From contig CBDFKB010000007.1 in assembly GCA_965248715.1 (NCBI GenBank), positions 372,001 through 436,000 on the forward strand: a DNA stretch of 64,000 bases. Reading direction: 5' to 3'. The stretch comes from CBDFKB01 sp965248715. GTDB taxonomy: Bacteria > Pseudomonadota > Alphaproteobacteria > Rhizobiales > Rhizobiaceae. Both the position numbers and the translations under genes were made by a program. The notes under the pieces were generated by a model. The model was not told the origin of the DNA. It made no database searches and worked only from the letters and a program-made list of their open reading frames with translations. Each line of letters opens with the position of its first letter. The first letter of the stretch is position 1. Positions 8,844-17,003 of this stretch are shown one piece after another.

Positions 8844-10006
8844 TGGCAGACAAAAGCTTTCTTCTTTGGCCGTTCTTTAATGACCGGCACCGGGAACTGG
8901 CGGCAACCCTGGAAGATTGGGCGTTAAACAATCTTGGCGCGATCAACCACAGCGATACGGACAATGCCTGCCGGCAATTGGTAGCTAGCCTTGGCGCCGA
9001 TGGCTGGCTTAGCTATTCGGCAGTTGACCCGAGCGATGACAAACCGCTCGATGTGCGCGCCTTGTGCCTGATCCGCGAAACACTGGCCCGCCATGACGGA
9101 TTGGCCGATTTCGCCTTTGCCATGCAAGGGCTCGGCACTGGTGCGATTTCGCTATTCGGCTCCCGTGAACAAAAATCTCAATGGCTGCCCCTGACCCGCG
9201 CCGGCGAAGCGATTTCGGCGTTCGCACTGACCGAACCGCAATCGGGTTCCGATGTGGCAAATTCTGCTATGACCGCGACTGTGGATGGCAACGACTTTAT
9301 CTTAAACGGCGAAAAGACCTGGATTTCCAATGGTGGGATTGCCGATCTCTACACCGTGTTTGCCCGCACCGGCGAAGCGCCAGGGGTAAAGGGTTTGTCG
9401 GCGTTCGCAGTGCCGGCGGGATTGCCTGGCTTCGAGGTCACCGAACGGCTAAGTACGATCGCGCCCCATCCGCTGGCAAGCCTGCGTTTCAGCGATTGTC
9501 GGATACCGGGATCGGCGCTGATCGGCGAGCGCGGCGCCGGGTTCAAGATCGCTATGTCGGTGTTGGATGTATTTCGCTCCACCGTGGCAGCGGCGGCTTT
9601 GGGGTTTGCCCGCCGCGCCCTCGACGAGGCGCTGAAGCGGGCCACCACCCGTCAGGTGCAGGGCGCGCCATTGTTTGATTTGCAAATGGTGCAAGGCCAC
9701 ATCGCCGACATGGCGGTTGATGTGGATGCCTCCGCGTTGCTGGTTTACCGCGCCGCATGGACCAAGGATGCCGGCGCGCCAAGGGTTACCCGCGAGGCGG
9801 CGATTGCCAAGCTGTTTGCCACCGACCGGGCGCAACAGGTGGTCGACAAAGCGGTACAATTGCACGGCGGCGACGGGGTGAAAACGGGCCATCCGGTGGA
9901 AAAATTGTACCGCGAGATCCGCGCGCTGCGTATCTATGAGGGCGCTTCCGATGTACAAAAGATCGTCATCGCTCGCCAGGCGCTTGGCGAATTCAAAGGA
10001 GGCTGA
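8843..10006 (+). CDS. Acyl-CoA dehydrogenase family protein
   Basis: FAD-dependent acyl-CoA dehydrogenase, 387 residues. It carries ALTEPQSGSDVANSAM and EKTWISNGGIADLYTVFART (the two family signatures), QLHGGDGVKTGHPVEKLYR, and YEGASDVQ, which keeps the usual catalytic-base glutamate position. ATG 8843 shares one base with the TGA of the preceding gene; a TTG at 8840 is an unlikely alternative. The protein probably dehydrogenates an alicyclic or ring-opened acyl-CoA in the lower anthranilate pathway. The specific substrate is inferred from operon context only. Confidence 0.88.
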   Translation: MADKSFLLWPFFNDRHRELAATLEDWALNNLGAINHSDTDNACRQLVASLGADGWLSYSAVDPSDDKPLDVRALCLIRETLARHDGLADFAFAMQGLGTGAISLFGSREQKSQWLPLTRAGEAISAFALTEPQSGSDVANSAMTATVDGNDFILNGEKTWISNGGIADLYTVFARTGEAPGVKGLSAFAVPAGLPGFEVTERLSTIAPHPLASLRFSDCRIPGSALIGERGAGFKIAMSVLDVFRSTVAAAALGFARRALDEALKRATTRQVQGAPLFDLQMVQGHIADMAVDVDASALLVYRAAWTKDAGAPRVTREAAIAKLFATDRAQQVVDKAVQLHGGDGVKTGHPVEKLYREIRALRIYEGASDVQKIVIARQALGEFKGG

Positions 10007-10008
10007 AA

Positions 10009-11628
10009 ATGCTTGGACCAACCGGCCACACCGACAGTTTTGCCCGAGACAACCTGCCGCCGGAAGATCAATGGCCGGATTTTCTGCTGGACGGGTTCAA
10101 ATACCCCGAACACCTTAACGCCGGGGTCGAATTGACCGACGCCATGGTTGCCAAGGGCTTTGGCGACCACACAGCGCTGATCGGCAATGGCCGTCGGCGC
10201 ACCTATAAGGAACTCAGCGACTGGACCAACCGGCTGGCCCATGTGCTGGTCGACGATCTTGGCGTCAAACCCGGCAACCGGGTGTTGATCCGCTCCGCAA
10301 ATAATCCGGCGATGGTGGCCTGCTGGCTGGCCGCCACCAAGGCTGGCGCTGTGGTGGTCAACACCATGCCGATGCTGCGCGCGGCGGAACTTGGCCAATA
10401 TGTCGACAAGGCGATGATTGCGCTCGCATTGTGCGACACTAGGCTGATGGATGAAATGACCGCATGCGCCAAGGCCAGCGACATTTTGACCAAAGTGGTC
10501 GGGTTCGATGGCACCTTGAACCATGATGCGGAATTGGACCGGTTGGCGCTGGAAAAACCGGTGCAGTTCAACGCGGTTTTAACCGGGCGCGACGACGTAG
10601 CCCTGCTCGGGTTTAGCTCCGGGTCGACCGGCGCGCCCAAGGCGACCATGCATTTTCACCGCGACCTGCTGATTATCGCCGACGGCTACGCGCGTGAAAT
10701 ATTGGAGGTAACGCCCAACGACATTTTTGTCGGTTCGCCGCCGCTGGCGTTTACCTTCGGGCTTGGCGGCCTGGCGATCTTCCCGTTGCGCTTTGGTGCT
10801 GCCGCCACCTTGCTGGAAACCGCATCGCCGCCGAACATGATCGAGATCATCGAGAAATACAAAGCCACCGTCTGCTTTACCGCGCCCACCGCCTATCGGG
10901 CGATGCTGACGGCGATGGACCAGGGCGCCGATTTGTCGTCACTACGCGCCGCCGTGTCGGCCGGCGAAACCCTGCCGGCGCCGGTCTACGAAGAATGGAT
11001 GGCGAAAACCGGCAAGCCGATGCTCGAAGGTATTGGCGCCACCGAGATGCTGCATATCTTCATTTCCAACCGCTTTAAGGATCACAGGCCCGCTTGCACC
11101 GGCAAGCCAGTCAGCGGCTACCAGGCCAAAGTCATCGGCGAAGACGGGGCCGAATTGCCGCGCGGCGAAATAGGCCGGCTTGCGGTTCGCGGACCAACCG
11201 GTTGCCGGTATTTGGGTGGCCAGCGCCAGCCCGAATATGTTCAAGACGGCTGGAACATTACCGGCGATACGTTTTCGATCGATCAAGACGGCTATTTACA
11301 TTTCGCGGCGAGAAACGACGACATGATCGTGTCGTCTGGGTACAAAATCGCCGGCCCGGAAGTGGAAGCCGCATTATTGTCCCATGATGCGGTGCTTGAA
11401 TGCGCGGTTATCGGCACGCCCGACGAAGCGCGCGGCAATATTGTCCAAGCGCATATTGTGGTTAAAGAAGGAATTGAGATCGACGGCGCACTGGTCAAAC
11501 AATTGCAAGACCATGTAAAGGCGAAAATCGCGCCGTATAAATATCCGCGTTCGATCCTTTTCGCCGACCAGCTGCCGAAAACCGAGACCGGTAAAATCCA
11601 GCGCTTCCGACTGAAAAGAAAGCAATGA
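10009..11628 (+). CDS. Aryl-CoA ligase, predicted 2-aminobenzoate(anthranilate)-CoA ligase
   Basis: AMP-forming (ANL superfamily) ligase of 539 residues related to benzoate-CoA ligases. It has the P-loop FSSGSTGAPKATMHFHRD (about residue 204), GIGATEMLHIF, the hinge GWNITGDTF and the C-terminal catalytic lysine in PKTETGKIQRF. It would activate anthranilate, released from kynurenine by the kynureninase two genes downstream, to 2-aminobenzoyl-CoA, the substrate of the first operon enzyme. A good ribosome site AAAGGAGG precedes ATG 10009. The stop overlaps the start of kynA by 4 bp. Benzoate or salicylate activation is possible on sequence alone; the neighbours make anthranilate most likely. 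Confidence 0.85.
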   Translation: MLGPTGHTDSFARDNLPPEDQWPDFLLDGFKYPEHLNAGVELTDAMVAKGFGDHTALIGNGRRRTYKELSDWTNRLAHVLVDDLGVKPGNRVLIRSANNPAMVACWLAATKAGAVVVNTMPMLRAAELGQYVDKAMIALALCDTRLMDEMTACAKASDILTKVVGFDGTLNHDAELDRLALEKPVQFNAVLTGRDDVALLGFSSGSTGAPKATMHFHRDLLIIADGYAREILEVTPNDIFVGSPPLAFTFGLGGLAIFPLRFGAAATLLETASPPNMIEIIEKYKATVCFTAPTAYRAMLTAMDQGADLSSLRAAVSAGETLPAPVYEEWMAKTGKPMLEGIGATEMLHIFISNRFKDHRPACTGKPVSGYQAKVIGEDGAELPRGEIGRLAVRGPTGCRYLGGQRQPEYVQDGWNITGDTFSIDQDGYLHFAARNDDMIVSSGYKIAGPEVEAALLSHDAVLECAVIGTPDEARGNIVQAHIVVKEGIEIDGALVKQLQDHVKAKIAPYKYPRSILFADQLPKTETGKIQRFRLKRKQ

Positions 11629-12464
11629 ACAAGCAGCCCTATGACGCCGCAACCGAGGGCGCGAAAATGTCGTTTGATGGCACCATGTCCTATAGCGACT
11701 ATTTGCACCTGGATGCGATCCTTAACGCGCAACATCCCTTGACCGACGCCCATGACGAGATGCTGTTCGTGATCCAGCATCAGACCAGCGAATTGTGGAT
11801 GCGATTGGTTATTCATGAACTGGCCAGGGCGCGCACCGAGATCAACGCCGGCAATCTGCGGCAAACATTCAAAATGCTCGCGCGGGTGGCGCGGATTTTC
11901 GAACAGCTGAACAATGCCTGGGACGTATTGCGCACTATGACCCCCAGCGAATATACTCATTTTCGCCAAGACCTTGGCGCCTCGTCTGGTTTCCAATCCC
12001 ATCAATACCGCAAGATTGAATTCATGCTTGGAAACCGCAACCCCAACATGATGAAGGTTCACGAACATGTTGGCGACGTACACACCATGCTGGAAGAAGA
12101 GCTGGCACGGCCGAGCCTATATGACGACGTGATCATATTGTTGTGCCGCACTATTGATGGCGCCGATGCCATAATTCCCAAGCCGCAACTGCGCCAGCCC
12201 CATGCACCGATTGCCGATGTCCAGGCGAAATGGAAAACTGTCTACCAAAACGTTCCACAATATTGGGAGATGTACGAATTGGCGGAAAAACTGGTCGACC
12301 TCGAAGATTATTTCAGGCGCTGGCGCTTCAACCATGTCACCACGGTCGAGCGGGTGATCGGATTTAAGCGCGGTACCGGTGGTACCAGTGGCGTCGCCTA
12401 TTTGCGCAAAATGCTTGACGTCGAATTGTTCCCAGAAATCTGGCACGTGCGGGGCCAACTTTAG
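11625..12464 (+). CDS. kynA: Tryptophan 2,3-dioxygenase
   Basis: Haem dioxygenase that opens the indole ring of L-tryptophan to N-formylkynurenine. The 279-residue protein contains MLFVIQHQTSELWMRL (substrate pocket), SSGFQSHQYRKIEFMLGN, and WRFNHVTTVERVIGFKRG followed by TGGTSGVAYL, which includes the haem-ligand histidine and the conserved glycine-rich loop. Length matches bacterial TDO. It overlaps the ligase gene by 4 bp and sits 2 bp before kynU, so the upstream and downstream halves of the pathway are on one transcript. No arylformamidase gene lies between them. Confidence 0.96.
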   Translation: MNKQPYDAATEGAKMSFDGTMSYSDYLHLDAILNAQHPLTDAHDEMLFVIQHQTSELWMRLVIHELARARTEINAGNLRQTFKMLARVARIFEQLNNAWDVLRTMTPSEYTHFRQDLGASSGFQSHQYRKIEFMLGNRNPNMMKVHEHVGDVHTMLEEELARPSLYDDVIILLCRTIDGADAIIPKPQLRQPHAPIADVQAKWKTVYQNVPQYWEMYELAEKLVDLEDYFRRWRFNHVTTVERVIGFKRGTGGTSGVAYLRKMLDVELFPEIWHVRGQL

Positions 12465-12466
12465 CC

Positions 12467-13663
12467 ATGGCCAAATTCTGCCTGCCGCGGAAAGACCTGT
12501 TCGATCTGCCAGATGGCATTATCTATCTCGATGGTAATTCGCTCGGCCCGCCGCTGCGCGGTGCCGCAGAGCCTGCCCGTGCTGCAATCGTCGATCAATG
12601 GGGCAAAGAGCTAATCAAGGCCTGGAACACGGCTGGATGGATGTCACTGCCGCTAACAGTCGGAAACCAGATAGCGAAGGTGATAGGCGCCCCGCCGGGC
12701 AGCGTTGCCACCGGCGACACTTTGTCGATTAAGGTCTATCAGGCGCTTGCGGCAGCCTTGAAAATGCGGCCGGATCGAAAGGTGATTTTGTCGGACAATG
12801 GTAATTTCCCAACTGATCTTTATATGGCCGAGGGGCTGATCGGCACCATCGGCAAGAGCTATGAATTACAAACGCCTGCACCAGAAGAGGTCGCGGCGGC
12901 GATCGGCCCTGAAGTGGCAGCGGTGATGTTGACCCAGGTTGATTATCGTACCGGGCGCATGCACCACATGGCCGAAATCACCGAACGCGCCCATGCAGCC
13001 GGCGCGGTGATGATCTGGGACCTTGCCCATAGTGCCGGTGCGGTTGCCTTAGACCTTGCGGCAAGCAATGCCGAATTTGCCGTCGGATGTACCTACAAAT
13101 ATCTCAATGGTGGTCCAGGCGCGCCGGCCTTCATTTATGTCAGGCCCGATATCGTGCACGATATTGAACCGGCGCTGTCGGGCTGGATGGGGCATGACGC
13201 GCCGTTTGAAATGAGCTTGAACTATCGCCCGGCGATGCGCACCGAGCGCATGCGGGTCGGCACACCGCCGATAATCCAGCTTTCGGTCCTGCAACAGGCG
13301 ATGAATATCTGGGACCATGTGGACATGGACGAATTGCGCGCCGCCTCCATCGCCTTATCGGAACATTTCATTGCCGAAGTCGAAGCGCGCTGCCCACAGC
13401 TTAACTTGTTCAGCCCGCGCAATCCCAACCTTCGCGGTTCCCAGGTATCATTTGCGTTTGAACATGGCTACGGGGCGATGCAGGCGTTAATCGACCATGG
13501 GGTGATCGGTGATTTCCGCGCGCCCAATGTCATGCGTTTTGGTTTCACTCCACTCTATCTAGATCTAAACGACATCACCAAGGCGGTCGACATTTTGGCC
13601 GGCCTCATGGAACAGGAGAAATGGCGGGACCCAAAATACCACATCAGATCGCCGGTGACTTGA
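12467..13663 (+). CDS. kynU: Kynureninase
   Basis: PLP enzyme cleaving kynurenine to anthranilate and alanine. The 398-residue protein shows LDGNSLGPPLRGA near the N-terminus, WDLAHSAGAVALDL (PLP-binding aspartate and histidine) and the Schiff-base lysine in GCTYKYLNGGPGAPAF near residue 213, followed by GWMGHDAPFEM. It starts 2 bp after kynA. Its product anthranilate is the expected substrate of the ligase encoded upstream. Confidence 0.96.
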   Translation: MAKFCLPRKDLFDLPDGIIYLDGNSLGPPLRGAAEPARAAIVDQWGKELIKAWNTAGWMSLPLTVGNQIAKVIGAPPGSVATGDTLSIKVYQALAAALKMRPDRKVILSDNGNFPTDLYMAEGLIGTIGKSYELQTPAPEEVAAAIGPEVAAVMLTQVDYRTGRMHHMAEITERAHAAGAVMIWDLAHSAGAVALDLAASNAEFAVGCTYKYLNGGPGAPAFIYVRPDIVHDIEPALSGWMGHDAPFEMSLNYRPAMRTERMRVGTPPIIQLSVLQQAMNIWDHVDMDELRAASIALSEHFIAEVEARCPQLNLFSPRNPNLRGSQVSFAFEHGYGAMQALIDHGVIGDFRAPNVMRFGFTPLYLDLNDITKAVDILAGLMEQEKWRDPKYHIRSPVT

Positions 13664-13724
13664 CCCACATCATTGGCCAAAACCGTGCCGCAGCACCCAC
13701 TTTGTTTGACTAAAGGCTTAAGAA

Positions 13725-14126
13725 ATGAACCAGAAAATCATTCAACCCGAAGGTTGGGCCCCGGCTAAAGGCTATGCCAATGGGGTGCTGAGCAAAGACG
13801 GCACGCTTTATATCGGCGGGCAAATTGGCTGGAACCGGGATCAAAAATTTATGTCGGACGATTTCATCGGCCAAATGGAACAGGCGCTGCGCAACATTGT
13901 CGAAATCGTCGAAGCCGCCGGCGGCAAAGCATCGGATATCACGCGGCTGACCTGGTATGTGCTCGACAAAAAGCAATATTTGGCGTGCCAACGCGAGGTC
14001 GGCGAAACCTACCGCCGGGTCCTCGGCAGGCATTTTCCGGCGATGTCAATGCTGGTCATTCGCGAACTGATCGAAGACCAGGCGCTGCTTGAGATCGAGG
14101 CGACCGCATTTATTGGCAATGCATGA
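13725..14126 (+). CDS. RidA/YjgF family protein, possible enamine/imine deaminase
   Basis: A 133-residue RidA-fold protein with the family pattern LSKDGTLYIGGQIGW, a central helix (IGQMEQALRNIVEIVEAAGG) and the C-terminal ALLEIEATAFIG. RidA relatives hydrolyse reactive enamines and imines, and 2-aminomuconate deaminases of related pathways belong to this superfamily. It lies 61 bp after kynU on the same strand and is likely co-transcribed. The product of the first operon enzyme is a vinylogous enamine that must lose ammonia, so a deaminase role is attractive but is inference. The alternative is general imine detoxification linked to the PLP chemistry of KynU. Confidence 0.85.
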   Translation: MNQKIIQPEGWAPAKGYANGVLSKDGTLYIGGQIGWNRDQKFMSDDFIGQMEQALRNIVEIVEAAGGKASDITRLTWYVLDKKQYLACQREVGETYRRVLGRHFPAMSMLVIRELIEDQALLEIEATAFIGNA

Positions 14127-14133
14127 CGCAGGC

Positions 14134-14348
14134 ATGTCGACAATATTGGCGCCCACCGAGCGAACCTTACCAATTCCGACCCAATATGGACCAGGCCGGA
14201 TTGGGGAACTTGGCGTTTGTGCAGAATTTTTTGCGTCGCCCGTCCTCTAATCGTTACCGACCGCAGCAGCCGTGAACTGCCGTTCATTGCCAAGGCATTG
14301 GCGGCTTTGGAAGCGGTTGGCATTGCCGGCTCGATGTTGGCTGATTAA
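14134..14348 (+). pseudogene. N-terminal remnant of iron-containing alcohol dehydrogenase, frameshifted
   Basis: An ATG at 14134 opens a frame reading PIPTQYGPGRIGELG, typical of the iron-ADH N-terminus, which stops at 14248-14250. A second frame carries on from about 14232 as ARPLIVTDRSS, then LPFIAKALAALEAVGIAG, the next block of the same family, until a stop at 14346. The switch falls at a run of six T (14227-14232), fitting a 1-base slip. Only about 60 codons remain; the gene is cut 17 bp before the repeat end at 14365, and no further part reappears after 15520. It was probably the last gene of the preceding operon. Confidence 0.7.
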
Positions 14349-14364
14349 ACAGCCTCATCCCGGT

Positions 14365-14393
14365 TTATACCAAAGGAATTTAGTATTGACTCG
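14365..14393 (+). repeat. Left end of the TTATACCAA repeat family, facing the lyase gene
   Basis: TTATACCAAAGGAATTTAG followed by TATTGACTCG matches, in inverted orientation, the end at 15488-15520 (about 25 of the first 28 positions). Related ends occur at 25832, 26065-26089, 27347 and 58419. The embedded TTGACT could act as an inward -35 element. Confidence 0.7.
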
Positions 14394-14478
14394 TTTTGGA
14401 TAAAGCCAAAATAGTTTTACTTAACAATATCGCAAGCTATAAGTTTTGGCCGAACTCATATGGAGCCAAATCGATACC

Positions 14479-15282
14479 ATGGGTAAATCACTTAAATTTA
14501 TTTCCGTACTATTGTTATCTTTACATATTAATACTGATTTGCATGCTTCTGATCTGCTTACATCGGATGTGATTTCTGGATGGGGATTTAGCAAAAGCCC
14601 AATAAATGGTTTTAGGAAATATGGGTATAGGGTTGTCGAGAAGCACAATGGGCATCCAGTTCGATCTGGGAACCAATCTATTCGGTTTGAAATAAGATCA
14701 GGAGACTGCGGTTATAATCAAGGATGGAGCGATTGTGAGGAAGATCGGGAACGGCACGAATTATCAGGCAGCAGCAAACGCTATACCATGGCTGGTGGCG
14801 AATACTGGTTTGCATGGTCCATATATCTGCCAGATGATTTCAACATAATATATCCGACCAAAACCACGTTGGGGCAATTTCACCAAATAAACGGGCATGT
14901 TGTCTGGATGTTCCAAAACCACAATGGAGGGTACTGGGTCGACAACCAAACATCCGGGAGCACAGTTGAGAAAAAGAAGATTTTCAGTGACTCAGAAATG
15001 AGAGGAAAGTGGAACGATATAATCATTCATGCAAAATGGACTCACATGAATGACGGTTTTTTTGATGTGTACGTCAACAATATATCTGCTCCGGTTTATC
15101 AATGGACAGGACCGACAAAATCTAAAGGAAAACAAGTATATTTTAAATTCGGTATCTACCGTTCTTTTTTACAACGTTGGAAAAATGCCAATAGCGCTTC
15201 ATCTGTTCCTGCACAGATTGTCTATTTTGATGAAATCCGGCGGGGTATAAAAAGATCTGATATCAAAGATCGCCGATATTAA
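14479..15282 (+). CDS. Secreted polysaccharide-lyase-like protein
   Basis: A 267-residue protein resembling the bacterial family of secreted heparin-lyase-like/alginate-lyase-like jelly-roll proteins. It shows SIRFEIRSGDCG, HELSGSSKRYTMAGGEYWFA, WSIYLPDDFN, LGQFHQING and WNDIIIHAKWTHMNDGFFDVY, in the order usual for that fold. A signal peptide is clear (MGKSLKFISVLLLSLHINTD, probable cut after LHA). The start ATG 14479 is preferred to an in-frame TTG at 14446 because the signal peptide begins there. The gene is visibly AT-rich, with codons ending in A/T unlike its neighbours, and is bracketed by inverted repeat ends, both pointing to transfer. Substrate is unknown. Confidence 0.72.
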   Translation: MGKSLKFISVLLLSLHINTDLHASDLLTSDVISGWGFSKSPINGFRKYGYRVVEKHNGHPVRSGNQSIRFEIRSGDCGYNQGWSDCEEDRERHELSGSSKRYTMAGGEYWFAWSIYLPDDFNIIYPTKTTLGQFHQINGHVVWMFQNHNGGYWVDNQTSGSTVEKKKIFSDSEMRGKWNDIIIHAKWTHMNDGFFDVYVNNISAPVYQWTGPTKSKGKQVYFKFGIYRSFLQRWKNANSASSVPAQIVYFDEIRRGIKRSDIKDRRY

Positions 15283-15285
15283 TAC

Positions 15286-15520
15286 CAACGATGGCTCAAA
15301 TTCGCCTGCCAGCATGCCAGCAAAGCGCGTCTTGAAGGGCGATACGGGCACAACCTACCAACGGTGGCCAATATTGCTATATAAAACCGCCACTTGATTT
15401 TGCCCTTGGACCTTGTTGGATCACGCTTGTGATCGGTTGGCATCACGGCACGCAACCCGCCTTATCTGAAGACAAGATTGTCGTGGTCATATGAGTCAAT
15501 ATTAACTTCCCTTGGTATAA
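15286..15520. repeat. Long non-coding copy of the TTATACCAA repeat family
   Basis: Begins TACCAACGATGGCTCAAATTC, contains GCGCGTCTTGAAGGGCGATA, and ends with the terminal sequence whose reverse complement is TTATACCAAGGGAAGTTAAT (15488-15520). The ATGGCTCAAATTCG and CGAAGGG blocks are shared with the copy at 25832-26089, but the middle differs. An internal ACCAACGGTGGCCAATATTG (15357-15376) resembles the solo end at 27350. It fills the gap between the lyase gene and lpdA. Confidence 0.65.
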
Positions 15521-15546
15521 TTTAACCCGGTCCGGTCTTTACCATT

Positions 15547-16956
15547 CTACATATGGATTGGTTTGGCGAAGGTGGCTAATGCTGCCTCGCGTACCGCTTC
15601 CGACATGGTCGGATGGGCATGGCAGGTCCTTGCCAAATCTTCCGATGAGCCGCCAAATTCCATCAGCACTGCGGCTTCGTGGATCATCTCCCCGGCGCCA
15701 AAACCAATAATATGCACGCCCAGCACCCGATCGGTTTGCTTGTCCGCCAGCATTTTCACCAGACCATCGGTATGGTTCATGGCCCGTGCCCTCCCATTGG
15801 CGGTAAACGGGAATTTGCCGACTTTGTAAGCCACACCGGCGGCCTTCAACTCTTCTTCGGTTTTGCCGACCGAGGCCACCTCGGGGGTGGTGTAGACCAC
15901 GCTTGGAATCACGCCATAATTCACATGCCCTGCCTGACCGGCCAACATTTCAGCTACCGCAACCCCTTCATCTTCCGCCTTATGGGCCAGCATCGGCCCG
16001 TCGGTAACATCGCCGATCGCATATATGCCGGCAATATTGGTGCGTAAATTGGTGTCGGTCTTGATCATGCCGCGCTCGGTCTCGACGCCGAGCGCCTCCA
16101 GGCCAAGACCCTCGGTCACCGGCCGGCGGCCGGTCGCCACTAAAACCGCGTTGGCGGCAATGGTTTCCGTATCCCCACCCTTAACCGGCTCGAATGTCAC
16201 TTCGGCCTTGGCGCGAATTTTCTTGACGCCGGTCACCTTGGAGGACAGGCGAATGTCCATGCCCTGTTTTTTCAACATACGCAGAAACTGTTTCGAGACT
16301 TCTTTGTCCATGCCGCCCAAAATTGTGTCGAGAAATTCGATCACCGTAACCTTGGCACCGAGCCGCAACCACACCGAGCCTAGTTCAAGCCCGATCACCC
16401 CACCGCCGACGATTACCAAATGGTCCGGTACTTTGGAAAACTCCAGGGCGCCGGTCGAAGATGCGATCACCTTTTCATCGAACTCGAACTCAACACCGGG
16501 TATGCCGGCAACATCGGACCCAGTGGCAATAACGACATTGGTGCCTTGCAATTGCTGCTTGGCGCCATCGCGCGCGGTTACCGTGACCTTGCCCGGTGCG
16601 TCGATCGAACCATGACCATGATAGGTGTCGATCTTGTTCTTTTTGAACAAAAATGCGACCCCGTCCACATTGGCCTTAATCGTCGCATCCTTGTGCGCCA
16701 GCATGTTTTTGAGATTGAGTTTCGGCTTGGCGATGTTGATGCCAAGTTTGTCAAAGCCGTGACCGGCCTCGTCGAACATCTCGGAAGCGTATAAAAGCGC
16801 CTTGGAAGGAATGCAGCCGATGTTGAGACAGGTGCCGCCAAATGTGTCGCGCACCTCGACAACAGCGACTTTTTGACCAAGCTGGGCCGCCTTGATCGCG
16901 CATACATAGCCACCCGGCCCGCTGCCGATGACGATCAGATCATAGGCATTTGACAT
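15547..16956 (-). CDS. lpdA: Dihydrolipoyl dehydrogenase (E3)
   Basis: Flavoprotein that reoxidises dihydrolipoamide of 2-oxoacid dehydrogenase complexes with NAD+. The 469-residue protein has the FAD motif DLIVIGSGPGGYVCAI, the redox-active disulfide GGTCLNIGCIPSKALLY (cysteines near 45 and 50), the NAD motif LVIVGGGVIGLELGSVW and the C-terminal base region CHAHPTMSEA. It is the last gene of the minus-strand mdh-sucCDAB block, so it probably serves the 2-oxoglutarate dehydrogenase complex encoded upstream. Confidence 0.96.
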   Translation of the reverse strand: MSNAYDLIVIGSGPGGYVCAIKAAQLGQKVAVVEVRDTFGGTCLNIGCIPSKALLYASEMFDEAGHGFDKLGINIAKPKLNLKNMLAHKDATIKANVDGVAFLFKKNKIDTYHGHGSIDAPGKVTVTARDGAKQQLQGTNVVIATGSDVAGIPGVEFEFDEKVIASSTGALEFSKVPDHLVIVGGGVIGLELGSVWLRLGAKVTVIEFLDTILGGMDKEVSKQFLRMLKKQGMDIRLSSKVTGVKKIRAKAEVTFEPVKGGDTETIAANAVLVATGRRPVTEGLGLEALGVETERGMIKTDTNLRTNIAGIYAIGDVTDGPMLAHKAEDEGVAVAEMLAGQAGHVNYGVIPSVVYTTPEVASVGKTEEELKAAGVAYKVGKFPFTANGRARAMNHTDGLVKMLADKQTDRVLGVHIIGFGAGEMIHEAAVLMEFGGSSEDLARTCHAHPTMSEAVREAALATFAKPIHM

Positions 16957-17003
16957 ATTCCGCTCCTAGTTTGCTGGTAAAATTGACCGTTGCCGCAACC
17001 CGA

